Source: Pseudomonadota bacterium
GTDB lineage: Bacteria; Pseudomonadota; Alphaproteobacteria; Rhizobiales; Rhizobiaceae
Direction: 5' to 3'
Assembly: GCA_023399465.1 (NCBI GenBank)
Contig: JAEWPB010000053.1
Coordinates: 1-53,538 of the forward strand
Length of the DNA: 53,538 nucleotides
Positions 35,483-43,827 of this stretch are shown one piece after another. Every line of letters begins with the position of its first letter. Position 1 is the stretch's first letter. Below the pieces are notes generated by a model. That model was not told where the DNA came from and made no database searches. It worked only from the letters and a program-made list of their open reading frames with translations. Both the position numbers and the translations under genes were made by a program.

Positions 35483-36526
35483 ATGTCCAGTCGCCTGCCT
35501 CCGTTGAACCCGTTGCGTGCCTTCGAGGCGGCGGCCCGGCGTGGCTCGGTCTCGGCGGCTGCTCGCGAGCTGAACGTGACTCACGGTGCCGTCAGCCACC
35601 AGATCCGAGCGCTGGAAGCCTCGCTCAACGCGCCGCTTTTCGAGCGCGGCGGCAAGCGGCTGAAGCTTACGCCGCAGGGTGCGCTGTTGCTCCCTGCGGT
35701 GACCGACGCCTTCGAGGGCATAGCGGCGGCAACCGCTCTGATGAGCCGGCCGTCGACCAGCGGGGCATTGCGCATTTCCTGTGTGCCTGCGCTGCTTTCG
35801 CACTGGCTGCTGCCGCGGCTCAACGAGTTCACCGAGCAATATCCCGAGATCAGCCTGTCGCTGGAGGCTTCCAACGACCCTGGCCGCATTCGCGCCCTGG
35901 AACTCGATGTCTGCGTCCTTTACGGCACGGGCCAGTGGACTGATTGCTGGACCCGCTTGTGGAGCAATCTCGAACTTTTCCCCGTCGTCTCGCCGTCGCT
36001 TCTCAACATTCGCCCGCTGCGGTCGATCAGGGACTTGCGCGACCACGTATTGCTGCATGGCGATGACGGCCGCGAATGGAACACCTGGCTTGCCGCTGCC
36101 GATGGGCTGGACATGCCGAGAGGACGCCAGCATTTCATGAGCGATGCCCGGTTGTCGACGGAAGCGGCCGTGCACAGCCAGGGCGTTGCGCTTGGCGACA
36201 CGATTACCGCCAGCCACCTGCTGGCGAAAGGCGATCTGGTCATCCCGTTCGATCTGGCGGTTCCCGCGCAGGATGCCTTCTATGTCGCCTGCCGCAACGA
36301 GGTGCGAAGCGCGCCGATCGTCAAGGTGTTCATCGACTGGCTGTTTACGGCACTGGAAAGCGATCGCGTTGCCGAACCGCAAGCGTCTGCCCGCCATGTG
36401 GTGCGCGGAAAGGGCGCAAAGGCCGAAGCGACTGAAAAAGCATTGCCGGCAAGCGCGTCCAAGGCGCGCAAATCACAGCCAAAACGAAAGACGACACCGG
36501 CGCGCCGGAAGATCGCCGCCGCCTAG
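35483..36526 (+). CDS. LysR-family regulator with a basic C-terminal tail
   Basis: A 347-residue LysR regulator of the GcvA type. The helix-turn-helix spans about 7-65: NPLRAFEAAARRGSVSAAAR and LNVTHGAVSHQIRALEAS. The effector domain follows (LRISCVPALLSHWLLPRLNE). Beyond about residue 300 it has a roughly 40-residue tail rich in Lys, Ala, Arg and Pro (KARKSQPKRKTTPARRKIAAA type composition), unlike normal LysR proteins, which end near 300. GTG at 35477 is an alternative start two codons upstream. It is divergent from the ureohydrolase-ABC operon and followed 32 bp later by an aminotransferase gene, so it probably controls both. Confidence 0.88.
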   Translation: MSSRLPPLNPLRAFEAAARRGSVSAAARELNVTHGAVSHQIRALEASLNAPLFERGGKRLKLTPQGALLLPAVTDAFEGIAAATALMSRPSTSGALRISCVPALLSHWLLPRLNEFTEQYPEISLSLEASNDPGRIRALELDVCVLYGTGQWTDCWTRLWSNLELFPVVSPSLLNIRPLRSIRDLRDHVLLHGDDGREWNTWLAAADGLDMPRGRQHFMSDARLSTEAAVHSQGVALGDTITASHLLAKGDLVIPFDLAVPAQDAFYVACRNEVRSAPIVKVFIDWLFTALESDRVAEPQASARHVVRGKGAKAEATEKALPASASKARKSQPKRKTTPARRKIAAA

Positions 36527-36558
36527 TTCAATTATCAGGGTTCAAGAAAGACATTTCC

Positions 36559-37743
36559 ATGCCGCATCCCGCATTCAATCCGCTTATCGCATCCTTGTCC
36601 CAACCACCGGTTCCGGCAGTTCTCTCCTGGGCGCGGGCCTATGGGGGTGAAAAAGGTCCGCTGATCGACCTGTCACAGGCGGTTCCGGGCTATCCCGCGC
36701 ATCCCGACATGCTTCGCTGGCTTTCGGAGGCGGCGGGATCGACTGCATATACCGGTTACGGCGCGATCGAAGGCGAGCAGCCGTTGCGGGAAGCCTATGC
36801 GACGCATCTGGGCGAACTCTACGGCGCTGCGATCTCCGCCGGCAACATCCACATCACGTCAGGGGCGAACCAGGCTTTCATGTGTGCGGCGATGACGGTT
36901 GCCGGAGCCGGCGACAAGCTGGCGATGACCGTGCCCTTCTACTTCAACCAGGAGACGACGCTTGCCATGCTCGGCGTCGGCGTCTCGCTCATCACCTGCG
37001 ATGCCGAGCGTGGTTTCCTGCCCGATCCTTCCGACATCGAGAATGCACTGGTAGACGAGGTCAAGGCGATTGTTCTGGTAACGCCGAACAATCCAACCGG
37101 TGCAATCTATCCGGCGGGGTTGTTGCGCGAGATTTTCGAGATCTGCCGCCGCAAGGGCGTCTGGCTGATCCTCGACGAGACCTATCGTGATTTCCTGCCG
37201 CAAGGGAGCGAACGCCCCCACGATCTTTTTTCGATCCCCGGCTGGGAAGACACGCTGATCCAGCTTTACAGCTTCTCGAAGTCCTTCTGCATTCCGGGCC
37301 ACCGGCTGGGTGCGATTACCGCAGGGCCGGCGGTGGTCGAGCAGGTGACGAAGGTTATGGACAACCTGCAGATCTGTGCGCCGCGCGCGGCACAAGGCGC
37401 GCTTGCCAAGGCGATACCGGCGCTTGGCGAATGGCGGGCCGGCAACCGTGCCGAGATCCTGCGGCGAACCGATGCGCTCAAGTCCGTGATGGCCGAACTG
37501 CCGCAATGGCGGATGGAGGCGATCGGAGCCTACTTCGCCTTCATTCGCCATCCGTTCGAAGGCGTGTCCTCTGCCTGGGTCGCCGAGCGGCTCGCCAAGG
37601 ATGCAGGCGTTGTCTGCCTTCCGGGTGTCTATTTCGGGCCGGTACAGGAGCCGTTCCTGCGCTTTGCCTTTGCCAATGCCGATGCGGCGACGATCGGCCA
37701 GTTGAAGGATCGCCTGGCAAGTTTCAACTTGCCGGCGGCATGA
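36559..37743 (+). CDS. Class I/II PLP-dependent aminotransferase
   Basis: A 394-residue aminotransferase. Lys241 in SFSKSFCIPGHRLG should hold PLP; the cofactor Asn lies in VTPNNPTGAIYP, the aromatic-stacking loop in TVPFYFNQETT, and the substrate Arg in FLRFAFANAD. It is 32 bp after lysR on the same strand and probably co-transcribed. In the context of an importer and ureohydrolase it may transaminate a guanidino amino acid such as arginine, or the amine product of urea release. Motifs do not settle the substrate. Confidence 0.82.
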   Translation: MPHPAFNPLIASLSQPPVPAVLSWARAYGGEKGPLIDLSQAVPGYPAHPDMLRWLSEAAGSTAYTGYGAIEGEQPLREAYATHLGELYGAAISAGNIHITSGANQAFMCAAMTVAGAGDKLAMTVPFYFNQETTLAMLGVGVSLITCDAERGFLPDPSDIENALVDEVKAIVLVTPNNPTGAIYPAGLLREIFEICRRKGVWLILDETYRDFLPQGSERPHDLFSIPGWEDTLIQLYSFSKSFCIPGHRLGAITAGPAVVEQVTKVMDNLQICAPRAAQGALAKAIPALGEWRAGNRAEILRRTDALKSVMAELPQWRMEAIGAYFAFIRHPFEGVSSAWVAERLAKDAGVVCLPGVYFGPVQEPFLRFAFANADAATIGQLKDRLASFNLPAA

Positions 37744-37872
37744 ACCCGGCAATCTGCCGACGGGATCGCGCAATCGGCGCGGTCCCCATTCATCAGCACC
37801 ATGAATCGGTCGGCCGCGACCGATTCAAATTAGTCGTTGGACGGTTTTGTGTGGCTGCCGGAAGATTCCGGC

Positions 37873-38115
37873 ATGACAACCAACACCCAACCACTACTTC
37901 TGTTTCGCCGCGATCCGGCGAGGAACATGGCGCGCTTCTATGGCCTGTCCGTTGAGCCCAGCCTGTTTGCCGAACATGCACTTGTCCGTCGCTGGGGACG
38001 GATCGGCACGATCGGACAGTCATTGACCGAGTTCTACAGCAGCGAAAGCGAGGCCGTTCTGAGGCTCGAGGCGCTGTCCGCGCAAAAGCGTCGACGGGGC
38101 TATCGGGCCGAATAG
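37873..38115 (+). CDS. Stand-alone WGR-domain protein
   Basis: An 80-residue protein that is essentially one WGR domain: LLLFRRDPARNMARFYGLSV, the WGR triad at residues 41-43 (VRRWGRIGT) and the FYSSESEAVLRLEAL helix. WGR domains occur in PARP proteins, where they bind nucleic acid ends, and as small single-domain proteins in rhizobia, where the role is unknown. ATG 37873 matches the domain start. It has no clear operon partner. Confidence 0.85.
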   Translation: MTTNTQPLLLFRRDPARNMARFYGLSVEPSLFAEHALVRRWGRIGTIGQSLTEFYSSESEAVLRLEALSAQKRRRGYRAE

Positions 38116-38203
38116 CCATCGGGCTCTGGCAGCACTACTCTTTCCTTAGCGAGCGGCTTGCGGCAATGATCGTATCCGGGAATCATCAGGCGGGAGGCTC
38201 GAC

Positions 38204-39229
38204 GTGACGGAATTGCGCAATCTTCTGACGGACGTCGAGGGTGTCGCGGTCGGCCATGCCACCGATCTCGCGCTCGGTTCGGGCGTCACTGCAATCGTCT
38301 TCGACGAGCCGGCCATTGCCTCCGGCTCCATACTCGGCGGTGCGCCGGGCGGACGCGATACCGATCTCCTCGATCCCGCGAAAACGGTCGAAAAGGTGGA
38401 TGCGTTCGTGCTCTCCGGCGGCTCGGCCTTCGGTCTCGATGCAGCAGGCGGCGTTCAGGCGGGTTTGCGCGAGATCGGGCGCGGCCTGGAGGTCGGCTCC
38501 ACTCGCGTGCCGATCGTGCCGCAGGCGATCCTGATGGATCTGCTGAATGGCGGCGACAAGGACTGGGGCTTGCATTCTCCCTATCGCGACATGGGCTATG
38601 CCGCCTTCAAGGCGGCAAGGCCGGGCGTCTTCGAACTGGGAACTGTCGGCGCCGGCACCGGTGCGACGACGGCAAGCTGCAAGGGCGGATTGGGCTCGGC
38701 GAGTGTGCGCACGGCCGCGGGGCACGTCGTCGCGGCAATCGTGGCCGTCAATGCGCTGGGGTCGCCGACGATCGGCGACGGGCCGCATTTCTGGGCGGCG
38801 CCTTTCGAGGTCGAGGGCGAGTACGGCGGTCTGGGGTTGCCATACGAGTTCGGAGAGAATGACGTGGCGATGCGCCTGAAGGGGGTGAACGTGACCGCCA
38901 CCAGCATTGCCACGGTGGTGACCGATGCGGTGCTGACGAAGGCGCAGGCCCACCGGATGTCGATTCTCGGGCATGACGGTCTGGCACGGGCGATCCACCC
39001 GGCGCATCTCTCGGCCGATGGCGATACGGTGTTTTCCGCGGCGACCTGCGCCAAGCCGCTGGCCGGCATGGCCGAGTTCATGGAGATCTGCCATCTGGCG
39101 GCAATCGTGACCGCTCGCGCAGCAGCGCGCGGCGTGTTCGCTGCCCGACGGCTGCCGCAGCCCGGCAGCCAGTTGTCGTGGCATGAGCGTTTCCACCCCG
39201 GCGGATTGGCCGATCCTTTCTCGATGTGA
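38204..39229 (+). CDS. P1-family peptidase (DmpA/NylC-like aminopeptidase)
   Basis: A 341-residue member of the P1 (PF03576) self-processing Ntn-type hydrolases. Family segments include SGSILGGAPGGRDTDLLDP, FVLSGGSAFGLDAAGGVQ, TVGAGTGATTASCKGGLGSA and VVTDAVLTKAQAHRM. Members cleave short peptides, beta-peptides, D-amino-acid amides or nylon oligomers after autocleavage in front of a Ser or Thr nucleophile. Here the expected site reads TATSIATVV rather than the usual NTT type, so the P1 residue seems to be Ala. GTG 38204 is chosen for its GGGAGG ribosome site. It lies 124 bp ahead of a dipeptide ABC operon, suggesting cleavage of the imported compound. Confidence 0.85.
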   Translation: MTELRNLLTDVEGVAVGHATDLALGSGVTAIVFDEPAIASGSILGGAPGGRDTDLLDPAKTVEKVDAFVLSGGSAFGLDAAGGVQAGLREIGRGLEVGSTRVPIVPQAILMDLLNGGDKDWGLHSPYRDMGYAAFKAARPGVFELGTVGAGTGATTASCKGGLGSASVRTAAGHVVAAIVAVNALGSPTIGDGPHFWAAPFEVEGEYGGLGLPYEFGENDVAMRLKGVNVTATSIATVVTDAVLTKAQAHRMSILGHDGLARAIHPAHLSADGDTVFSAATCAKPLAGMAEFMEICHLAAIVTARAAARGVFAARRLPQPGSQLSWHERFHPGGLADPFSM

Positions 39230-39353
39230 ACCTTTCCGAGGGGTAATGGGTCATTTCGACGTTGTGCAGAGCAGCATAAAATGACAGATTGCGCGCGAAT
39301 TTCATGGATGGACAGGGCTATCCGGTCGTCCACCGCGGGCCTTTACGGGGAGT

Positions 39354-40886
39354 ATGATGCCTAGCAGCCGCAGTCTTGTTTTCGGCACCCTCGTGGCCGC
39401 CGCCACCCTTTTGTTTTCGACAGCCATCGATTTGACCGCAGCCCGCCCGGCCCTCGCCGATGCGCCGAAGACGTCACTAGTGCTGGGCATGGGGATCGAG
39501 CCGACCGGTCTCGATCCGACGATCGCGGCGCCCGTCGCCATCGGCCAGGTCACCTGGCAGAACATTTTCGAAGGCCTGACGACGATCGATCAGAATGGCG
39601 AGATCCGCCCGCAGCTTGCCAAGAGCTGGGATGTTTCGACCGATGGGCTGACCTACACCTTACACCTGCAGGATGGCGTCAAGTTTCACGACGGGCAGGT
39701 TTTCGATGCCTCGGTTGCCAAGGCGTCGCTCGACCGGGCGCGCGGTGAAAGTTCGGTCAATCCGCAGAAACGTTTCTTCGCGGCTGTCGACAGCATCGAG
39801 ACGCCTGATCCGCAGACCCTCGTGGTGAAGCTCAAGCAGCCGAACGGCAGCCTGCTCTACTGGCTCGCCTGGCCCTCCTCGAGCATTGTCGGGACGAAGA
39901 GCGCGGATAGCGACAAGATACACCCGATCGGAACCGGGCCATTCACCTTTGTGAATTGGGTCAAGGGGGACAGGGTCGAACTCGCGCGCAATCCTGATTA
40001 CTGGAACAAGGATGCAGCCGCCAAGCTGGAGAAGGTGACGTTCCGTTTCATCTCCGATCCGCAGGCCCAGGCGGCGGCACTGAAGTCCGGCGACGTCGAC
40101 GCCTTTCCGGAATTCGGCGCTCCGGAACTGATGGCTTCGTTCAAGGACGATCCGCGCCTCGAAACCGAGATCGGCAATACCGAACTCAAGGTCGTGGCGG
40201 GGATGAACAATGCCCGAAAGCCTTTCGACGACAAGCGGGTACGCCAGGCGCTGATGATGGCGCTTGATCGTCCGACGATCATCGAAGGCGCATGGTCCGG
40301 CCTCGGCACGCCGATTGGCAGCCACTTCACCCCCAACAATCGCGGCTATGTCGACGAGACGGGCGTGCTGCCCTACGATCCGGAAAAGGCCAAGGCGCTG
40401 CTCGCGGAAGCGGGCTATCCCGACGGCTTCACCTTCACGATCAAGACCCCGCAGATGTCCTATTCGCCGCGGAGCGCCGAGGTTATGCAGGCATTGTTTG
40501 CCGATATCGGCGTCACCATGAAGATCGAACCGACGGAGTTCCCGGCCAAATGGGTCCAGGACGTGTTCAGCGGTCGTGATTATGAAATGACGATCGTCGC
40601 CCACGCCGAACCGATGGACATCGACATCTATTCCCGCGATCCCTACTACTTCAATTACCGCAATCCGGCATTCGACGAACTGATGAAGAAGGTGGAGCTG
40701 ACCACCGATCCGGCCGAGCGCGAGAAGATCTATGGTGAAGCGCAGCGGATTCTCGCCGAGGACGTTCCAGCGCTTTACCTGTTCGTCATGCCGAAGCTTG
40801 GCGTCTGGGACAAGCGCCTGAAGGGGCTGTGGCCAAACGAGCCTATCCCGTCGAACGTGCTCAACCAGGTCTATTGGAACGAGTGA
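39354..40886 (+). CDS. Dipeptide/oligopeptide ABC transporter periplasmic binding protein
   Basis: A 510-residue SBP_bac_5 protein. A signal peptide covers about residues 1-36. The mature part has LVLGMGIEPTGLDPTIAAPV and then FEGLTTIDQNGEIRPQLAKS and LHLQDGVKFHDGQVFDAS, the standard DppA/OppA signatures. It is the first gene of a five-gene importer operon and is followed by an intergenic hairpin. Ligands in this family range from peptides to nickel, opines and glutathione. Confidence 0.92.
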   Translation: MMPSSRSLVFGTLVAAATLLFSTAIDLTAARPALADAPKTSLVLGMGIEPTGLDPTIAAPVAIGQVTWQNIFEGLTTIDQNGEIRPQLAKSWDVSTDGLTYTLHLQDGVKFHDGQVFDASVAKASLDRARGESSVNPQKRFFAAVDSIETPDPQTLVVKLKQPNGSLLYWLAWPSSSIVGTKSADSDKIHPIGTGPFTFVNWVKGDRVELARNPDYWNKDAAAKLEKVTFRFISDPQAQAAALKSGDVDAFPEFGAPELMASFKDDPRLETEIGNTELKVVAGMNNARKPFDDKRVRQALMMALDRPTIIEGAWSGLGTPIGSHFTPNNRGYVDETGVLPYDPEKAKALLAEAGYPDGFTFTIKTPQMSYSPRSAEVMQALFADIGVTMKIEPTEFPAKWVQDVFSGRDYEMTIVAHAEPMDIDIYSRDPYYFNYRNPAFDELMKKVELTTDPAEREKIYGEAQRILAEDVPALYLFVMPKLGVWDKRLKGLWPNEPIPSNVLNQVYWNE

Positions 40887-40938
40887 AGAGCGTCGCGGTT
40901 GGCGATGTAAACGCACTTTCCTGTTTCCCCTGCACAAG

Positions 40939-40954
40939 GTATTGAGGGCAATAC
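40939..40954. other. Intercistronic hairpin after the peptide-binding protein gene
   Basis: GTATTG and CAATAC pair perfectly around AGGG, and TGGTTTT follows. It sits in the 141-bp gap between binding protein and permease genes. Such structures often protect the binding-protein mRNA or partly end transcription. Confidence 0.4.
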
Positions 40955-41027
40955 TGGTTTTCCGGGTGGTCCGGGAAATCGGATTGCCGTGGACTGTCGG
41001 AATGATGCCTTCGCCAAGGGAATATGG

Positions 41028-41978
41028 ATGATCGCACTCTTGTCGCGCCGGATCGCCAGCCTGATCCTGACGCTGGCTGCCGTGTCGGTGCTGATCCATG
41101 TGATCATGGATCTGTTGCCGGGCGACCCGGCGGCGATCATGCTCGGGACGTCGGCTGCGCCCGATACACTTGCCGCATTACGCCATGACATGGGGCTCGA
41201 TCAACCGTTTTTCGTCCGTTACGTCGCATGGGCACTCGCCCTGCTCGACGGCGATCTCGGGCGCTCCTTCACCTACGGCGTGCCGGTGAGCGAACTGGTG
41301 ATGGAGCGGATGGCCGTGACCCTGCCGCTGGCCCTGATCGCGATCCTTCTGTCTGTTGCGATTGCAATTCCGCTGGGCGTGGCGGCGGCCTCGCGCCGTG
41401 ACGGGTTCATCGATCATGTCGCCACGGTTTTCGCCCAGTCCAGCATCGCGGTTCCGGGATTCTGGATCGGCCTGCTCCTTATTCTGCTGTTTTCGGTTGA
41501 ACTCGGGTGGATGCCCGCAGGCGGCTTTCCCGGCTGGCACGCCGGCATCATTCCCTGTCTGGTGGCGCTTGCCCTGCCGGCCATTGCGCTGGCGCTGCCC
41601 CAGGCGGGCGTGCTGACGAGGGTCACCCGCTCGGCAGTCCTCGATGTGCTCGGCGAGGATTTCATTCGCACCGCCCGGGCAAAGGGCATCCCGAAGAAGG
41701 TGGCACTTTGGCGTCACGCCGTGCCGAATGCGCTGGTGCCTGTTGTCACCATCCTCGGACTGCAGTTCACCTTCCTGATCGCGGGGGCCGTTCTCGTCGA
41801 AAACGTCTTCAGCCTGCCGGGTCTTGGCCGCCTTGCCTACCAGGCGCTGGCGCAACGGGACATCGTTGTCATGCAGGCTGTGGTGCTGACATTCGCGGCA
41901 CTGGTCATCGTCATGAATTTCCTCGTGGATCTCGTCTATCTCGTTCTCGACCCACGGCTGAGGGACGGGCGCGAATGA
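41028..41978 (+). CDS. Dipeptide/oligopeptide ABC transporter permease, DppB-like
   Basis: A 316-residue permease with six helices and the EAA loop RTARAKGIPKKVALWRHAVP near residue 220. The start at 41028 follows AAGGGA; the upstream frame to 40989 has no family likeness. Its stop overlaps the next ATG by ATGA. Confidence 0.92.
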   Translation: MIALLSRRIASLILTLAAVSVLIHVIMDLLPGDPAAIMLGTSAAPDTLAALRHDMGLDQPFFVRYVAWALALLDGDLGRSFTYGVPVSELVMERMAVTLPLALIAILLSVAIAIPLGVAAASRRDGFIDHVATVFAQSSIAVPGFWIGLLLILLFSVELGWMPAGGFPGWHAGIIPCLVALALPAIALALPQAGVLTRVTRSAVLDVLGEDFIRTARAKGIPKKVALWRHAVPNALVPVVTILGLQFTFLIAGAVLVENVFSLPGLGRLAYQALAQRDIVVMQAVVLTFAALVIVMNFLVDLVYLVLDPRLRDGRE

Positions 41979-42844
41979 CGCACTCTCCATTGACAGTCGC
42001 GGCCCGGACTACACCGAATGTATCCTTGGCGGCGCGCCATCCGAAACTCGTTTCCGGTTTTGCGGTGACGCTGCTGCTCTGCACCGTCGCGCTTCTGTCC
42101 CTCGTTTGGACGCCCTATCCGCCCGCAAAGCTGCAGATCGCCCAGAAACTCAAGGGGCCCTTCGAATACGGTCTGCTCGGGAACGATCAGCTCGGGCGCG
42201 ATGTCCTGTCGATGGTGATGGTCGGGGCATGGAATTCGCTCTCGACCGCTGTTGTCGCAGTCACTCTCGGAGCTGTCGCCGGTACCGTGGTCGGCGTCAC
42301 TGCTGCCGCGCGGCGGGGTATCCTCGAGGCGCTGGTCATGCGCGGTTGCGACATCATTTTCGCATTGCCGCCGATCCTGTCGGCGATGATGCTCGGTGCA
42401 TTTCTCGGTACAGGCCGGATGACGGCGATCATCGCCATCGCGGTGTTCATGATCCCGGTGTTTGCACGCGTGGCCTCCGGTTCCGCCCGGCAGATCTGGG
42501 CGCGCGACTACATCATGGCAGCTCGCGGGGCCGGAAAGGGAACCACGCGCATCACCGTCGAGCATATCCTGCCGAACATCTCCAGCCCCATCATCGTGCA
42601 GGTCACCATCCAGCTGGGACTGGCGATCCTGACCGAGGCCGGATTGAGCTTCCTCGGTCTCGGCATACCGCCGCCGACGCCGACCTGGGGACGAATGCTC
42701 GCCGACAGCCAGACCTATCTGGGCCAGGCGCCATGGCTCGCCATCGCACCCGGATTGGCGATCGCCTTTGCCGTCCTCGGTTTCAACCTGCTTGGCGACG
42801 GTCTCCGGGACTATCTAGACCCGCGCGCAAGGGGGCAGAAATGA
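41975..42844 (+). CDS. Dipeptide/oligopeptide ABC transporter permease, DppC-like
   Basis: A 289-residue permease with the DppC-type N-terminal region ending LLGNDQLGRDVLSMVMVGAW and the EAA loop MAARGAGKGTTRITVEHILP. The ATG at 41975 overlaps the stop of the preceding permease (ATGA). It ends with another ATGA overlap into the ATPase gene. Confidence 0.92.
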   Translation: MTHSPLTVAARTTPNVSLAARHPKLVSGFAVTLLLCTVALLSLVWTPYPPAKLQIAQKLKGPFEYGLLGNDQLGRDVLSMVMVGAWNSLSTAVVAVTLGAVAGTVVGVTAAARRGILEALVMRGCDIIFALPPILSAMMLGAFLGTGRMTAIIAIAVFMIPVFARVASGSARQIWARDYIMAARGAGKGTTRITVEHILPNISSPIIVQVTIQLGLAILTEAGLSFLGLGIPPPTPTWGRMLADSQTYLGQAPWLAIAPGLAIAFAVLGFNLLGDGLRDYLDPRARGQK

Positions 42845-43827
42845 GCCCGCCACTGCTTCAGGTGCGCGGGCTTTCAGTTTCGTTCGCGAGATCGGCGGCG
42901 GCTGAAATGGCCGTGCTGAACGATATTTCCTTTGTGCTCGAGAAGGGCCAGACGCTCGGGATCGTCGGCGAGTCCGGATCGGGCAAGTCCCTGCTGGCAC
43001 TGGCGATCATTGGCTTGCTGCCGCCGCTGATGCGGACGCGGGGCCGGATCGAGCTCGATGGCCGCGACCTGCTGTCGCTCGACGAGGACGAACTGTGCCG
43101 TGTGCGGGGGCGACGGATCGGCATGATCTTCCAGGAACCGATGACGGCGCTCAATCCGGCGATGACGATCGGCGACCAGATTGCCGAAGGTATCGTCTGG
43201 CATCGCGGGGTGAGCTGGAGTGACGGCCGGCGCGAAGCGGTCCGGCTTCTCGAGCAGGTGCGTATCGCGGATGCGGTGTCGCGGGCCCGCAGTTATCCGC
43301 ATGAGCTGTCCGGCGGACAGCGTCAGAGGGTGGGTATCGCCATCGCGCTGGCATCGGGACCGGAACTGTTGATCGCGGACGAACCGACGACGGCGCTCGA
43401 CGTGACCGTGCAGGGAGAGATACTGGATATCCTGGCCGAGCATGTCCGCACCGGCAACATGGCCATGATCCTCGTCAGCCACGATCTCGGGGTGATTGCC
43501 GGTTCATGCGAACGCATGATCGTGCTTTATGCCGGGGCGAGGATGGAGGAAGGACCGACGCGCTCGGTGCTCGAGCGGCCCTTAAATCCCTATACGCGTG
43601 GTCTGCTGGCAGCCATTCCTGAGAGGCGCGTTGGTCAGACGCGGTTGGCTGCGATTCCAGGCACGGTTCCCGGTTTCTCCGAGTTGCCTCGAGGTTGCCG
43701 GTTCTCCGACCGCTGTCCCGACAGGATCGACGCGTGCCTCGCCGCTGAGCCGCATTGGCAGGACCTCGGTGAGGGACGTGGGGTGCGATGCATTCGGGTC
43801 GGTCGCGGAGGCGAGGTTTCGGCATGA
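42841..43827 (+). CDS. Dipeptide/oligopeptide ABC transporter ATPase, DppD-like
   Basis: A 328-residue ATPase. Walker A GESGSGKS, signature LSGGQRQRVGIAIAL and Walker B LLIADEPTTALD are complete. The C-terminal oligopeptide-transporter domain shows RGCRFSDRCPDRIDACLA with the Cys pattern thought to hold an Fe-S cluster. It starts at 42841 in ATGA overlap with the permease gene. Confidence 0.93.
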   Translation: MSPPLLQVRGLSVSFARSAAAEMAVLNDISFVLEKGQTLGIVGESGSGKSLLALAIIGLLPPLMRTRGRIELDGRDLLSLDEDELCRVRGRRIGMIFQEPMTALNPAMTIGDQIAEGIVWHRGVSWSDGRREAVRLLEQVRIADAVSRARSYPHELSGGQRQRVGIAIALASGPELLIADEPTTALDVTVQGEILDILAEHVRTGNMAMILVSHDLGVIAGSCERMIVLYAGARMEEGPTRSVLERPLNPYTRGLLAAIPERRVGQTRLAAIPGTVPGFSELPRGCRFSDRCPDRIDACLAAEPHWQDLGEGRGVRCIRVGRGGEVSA

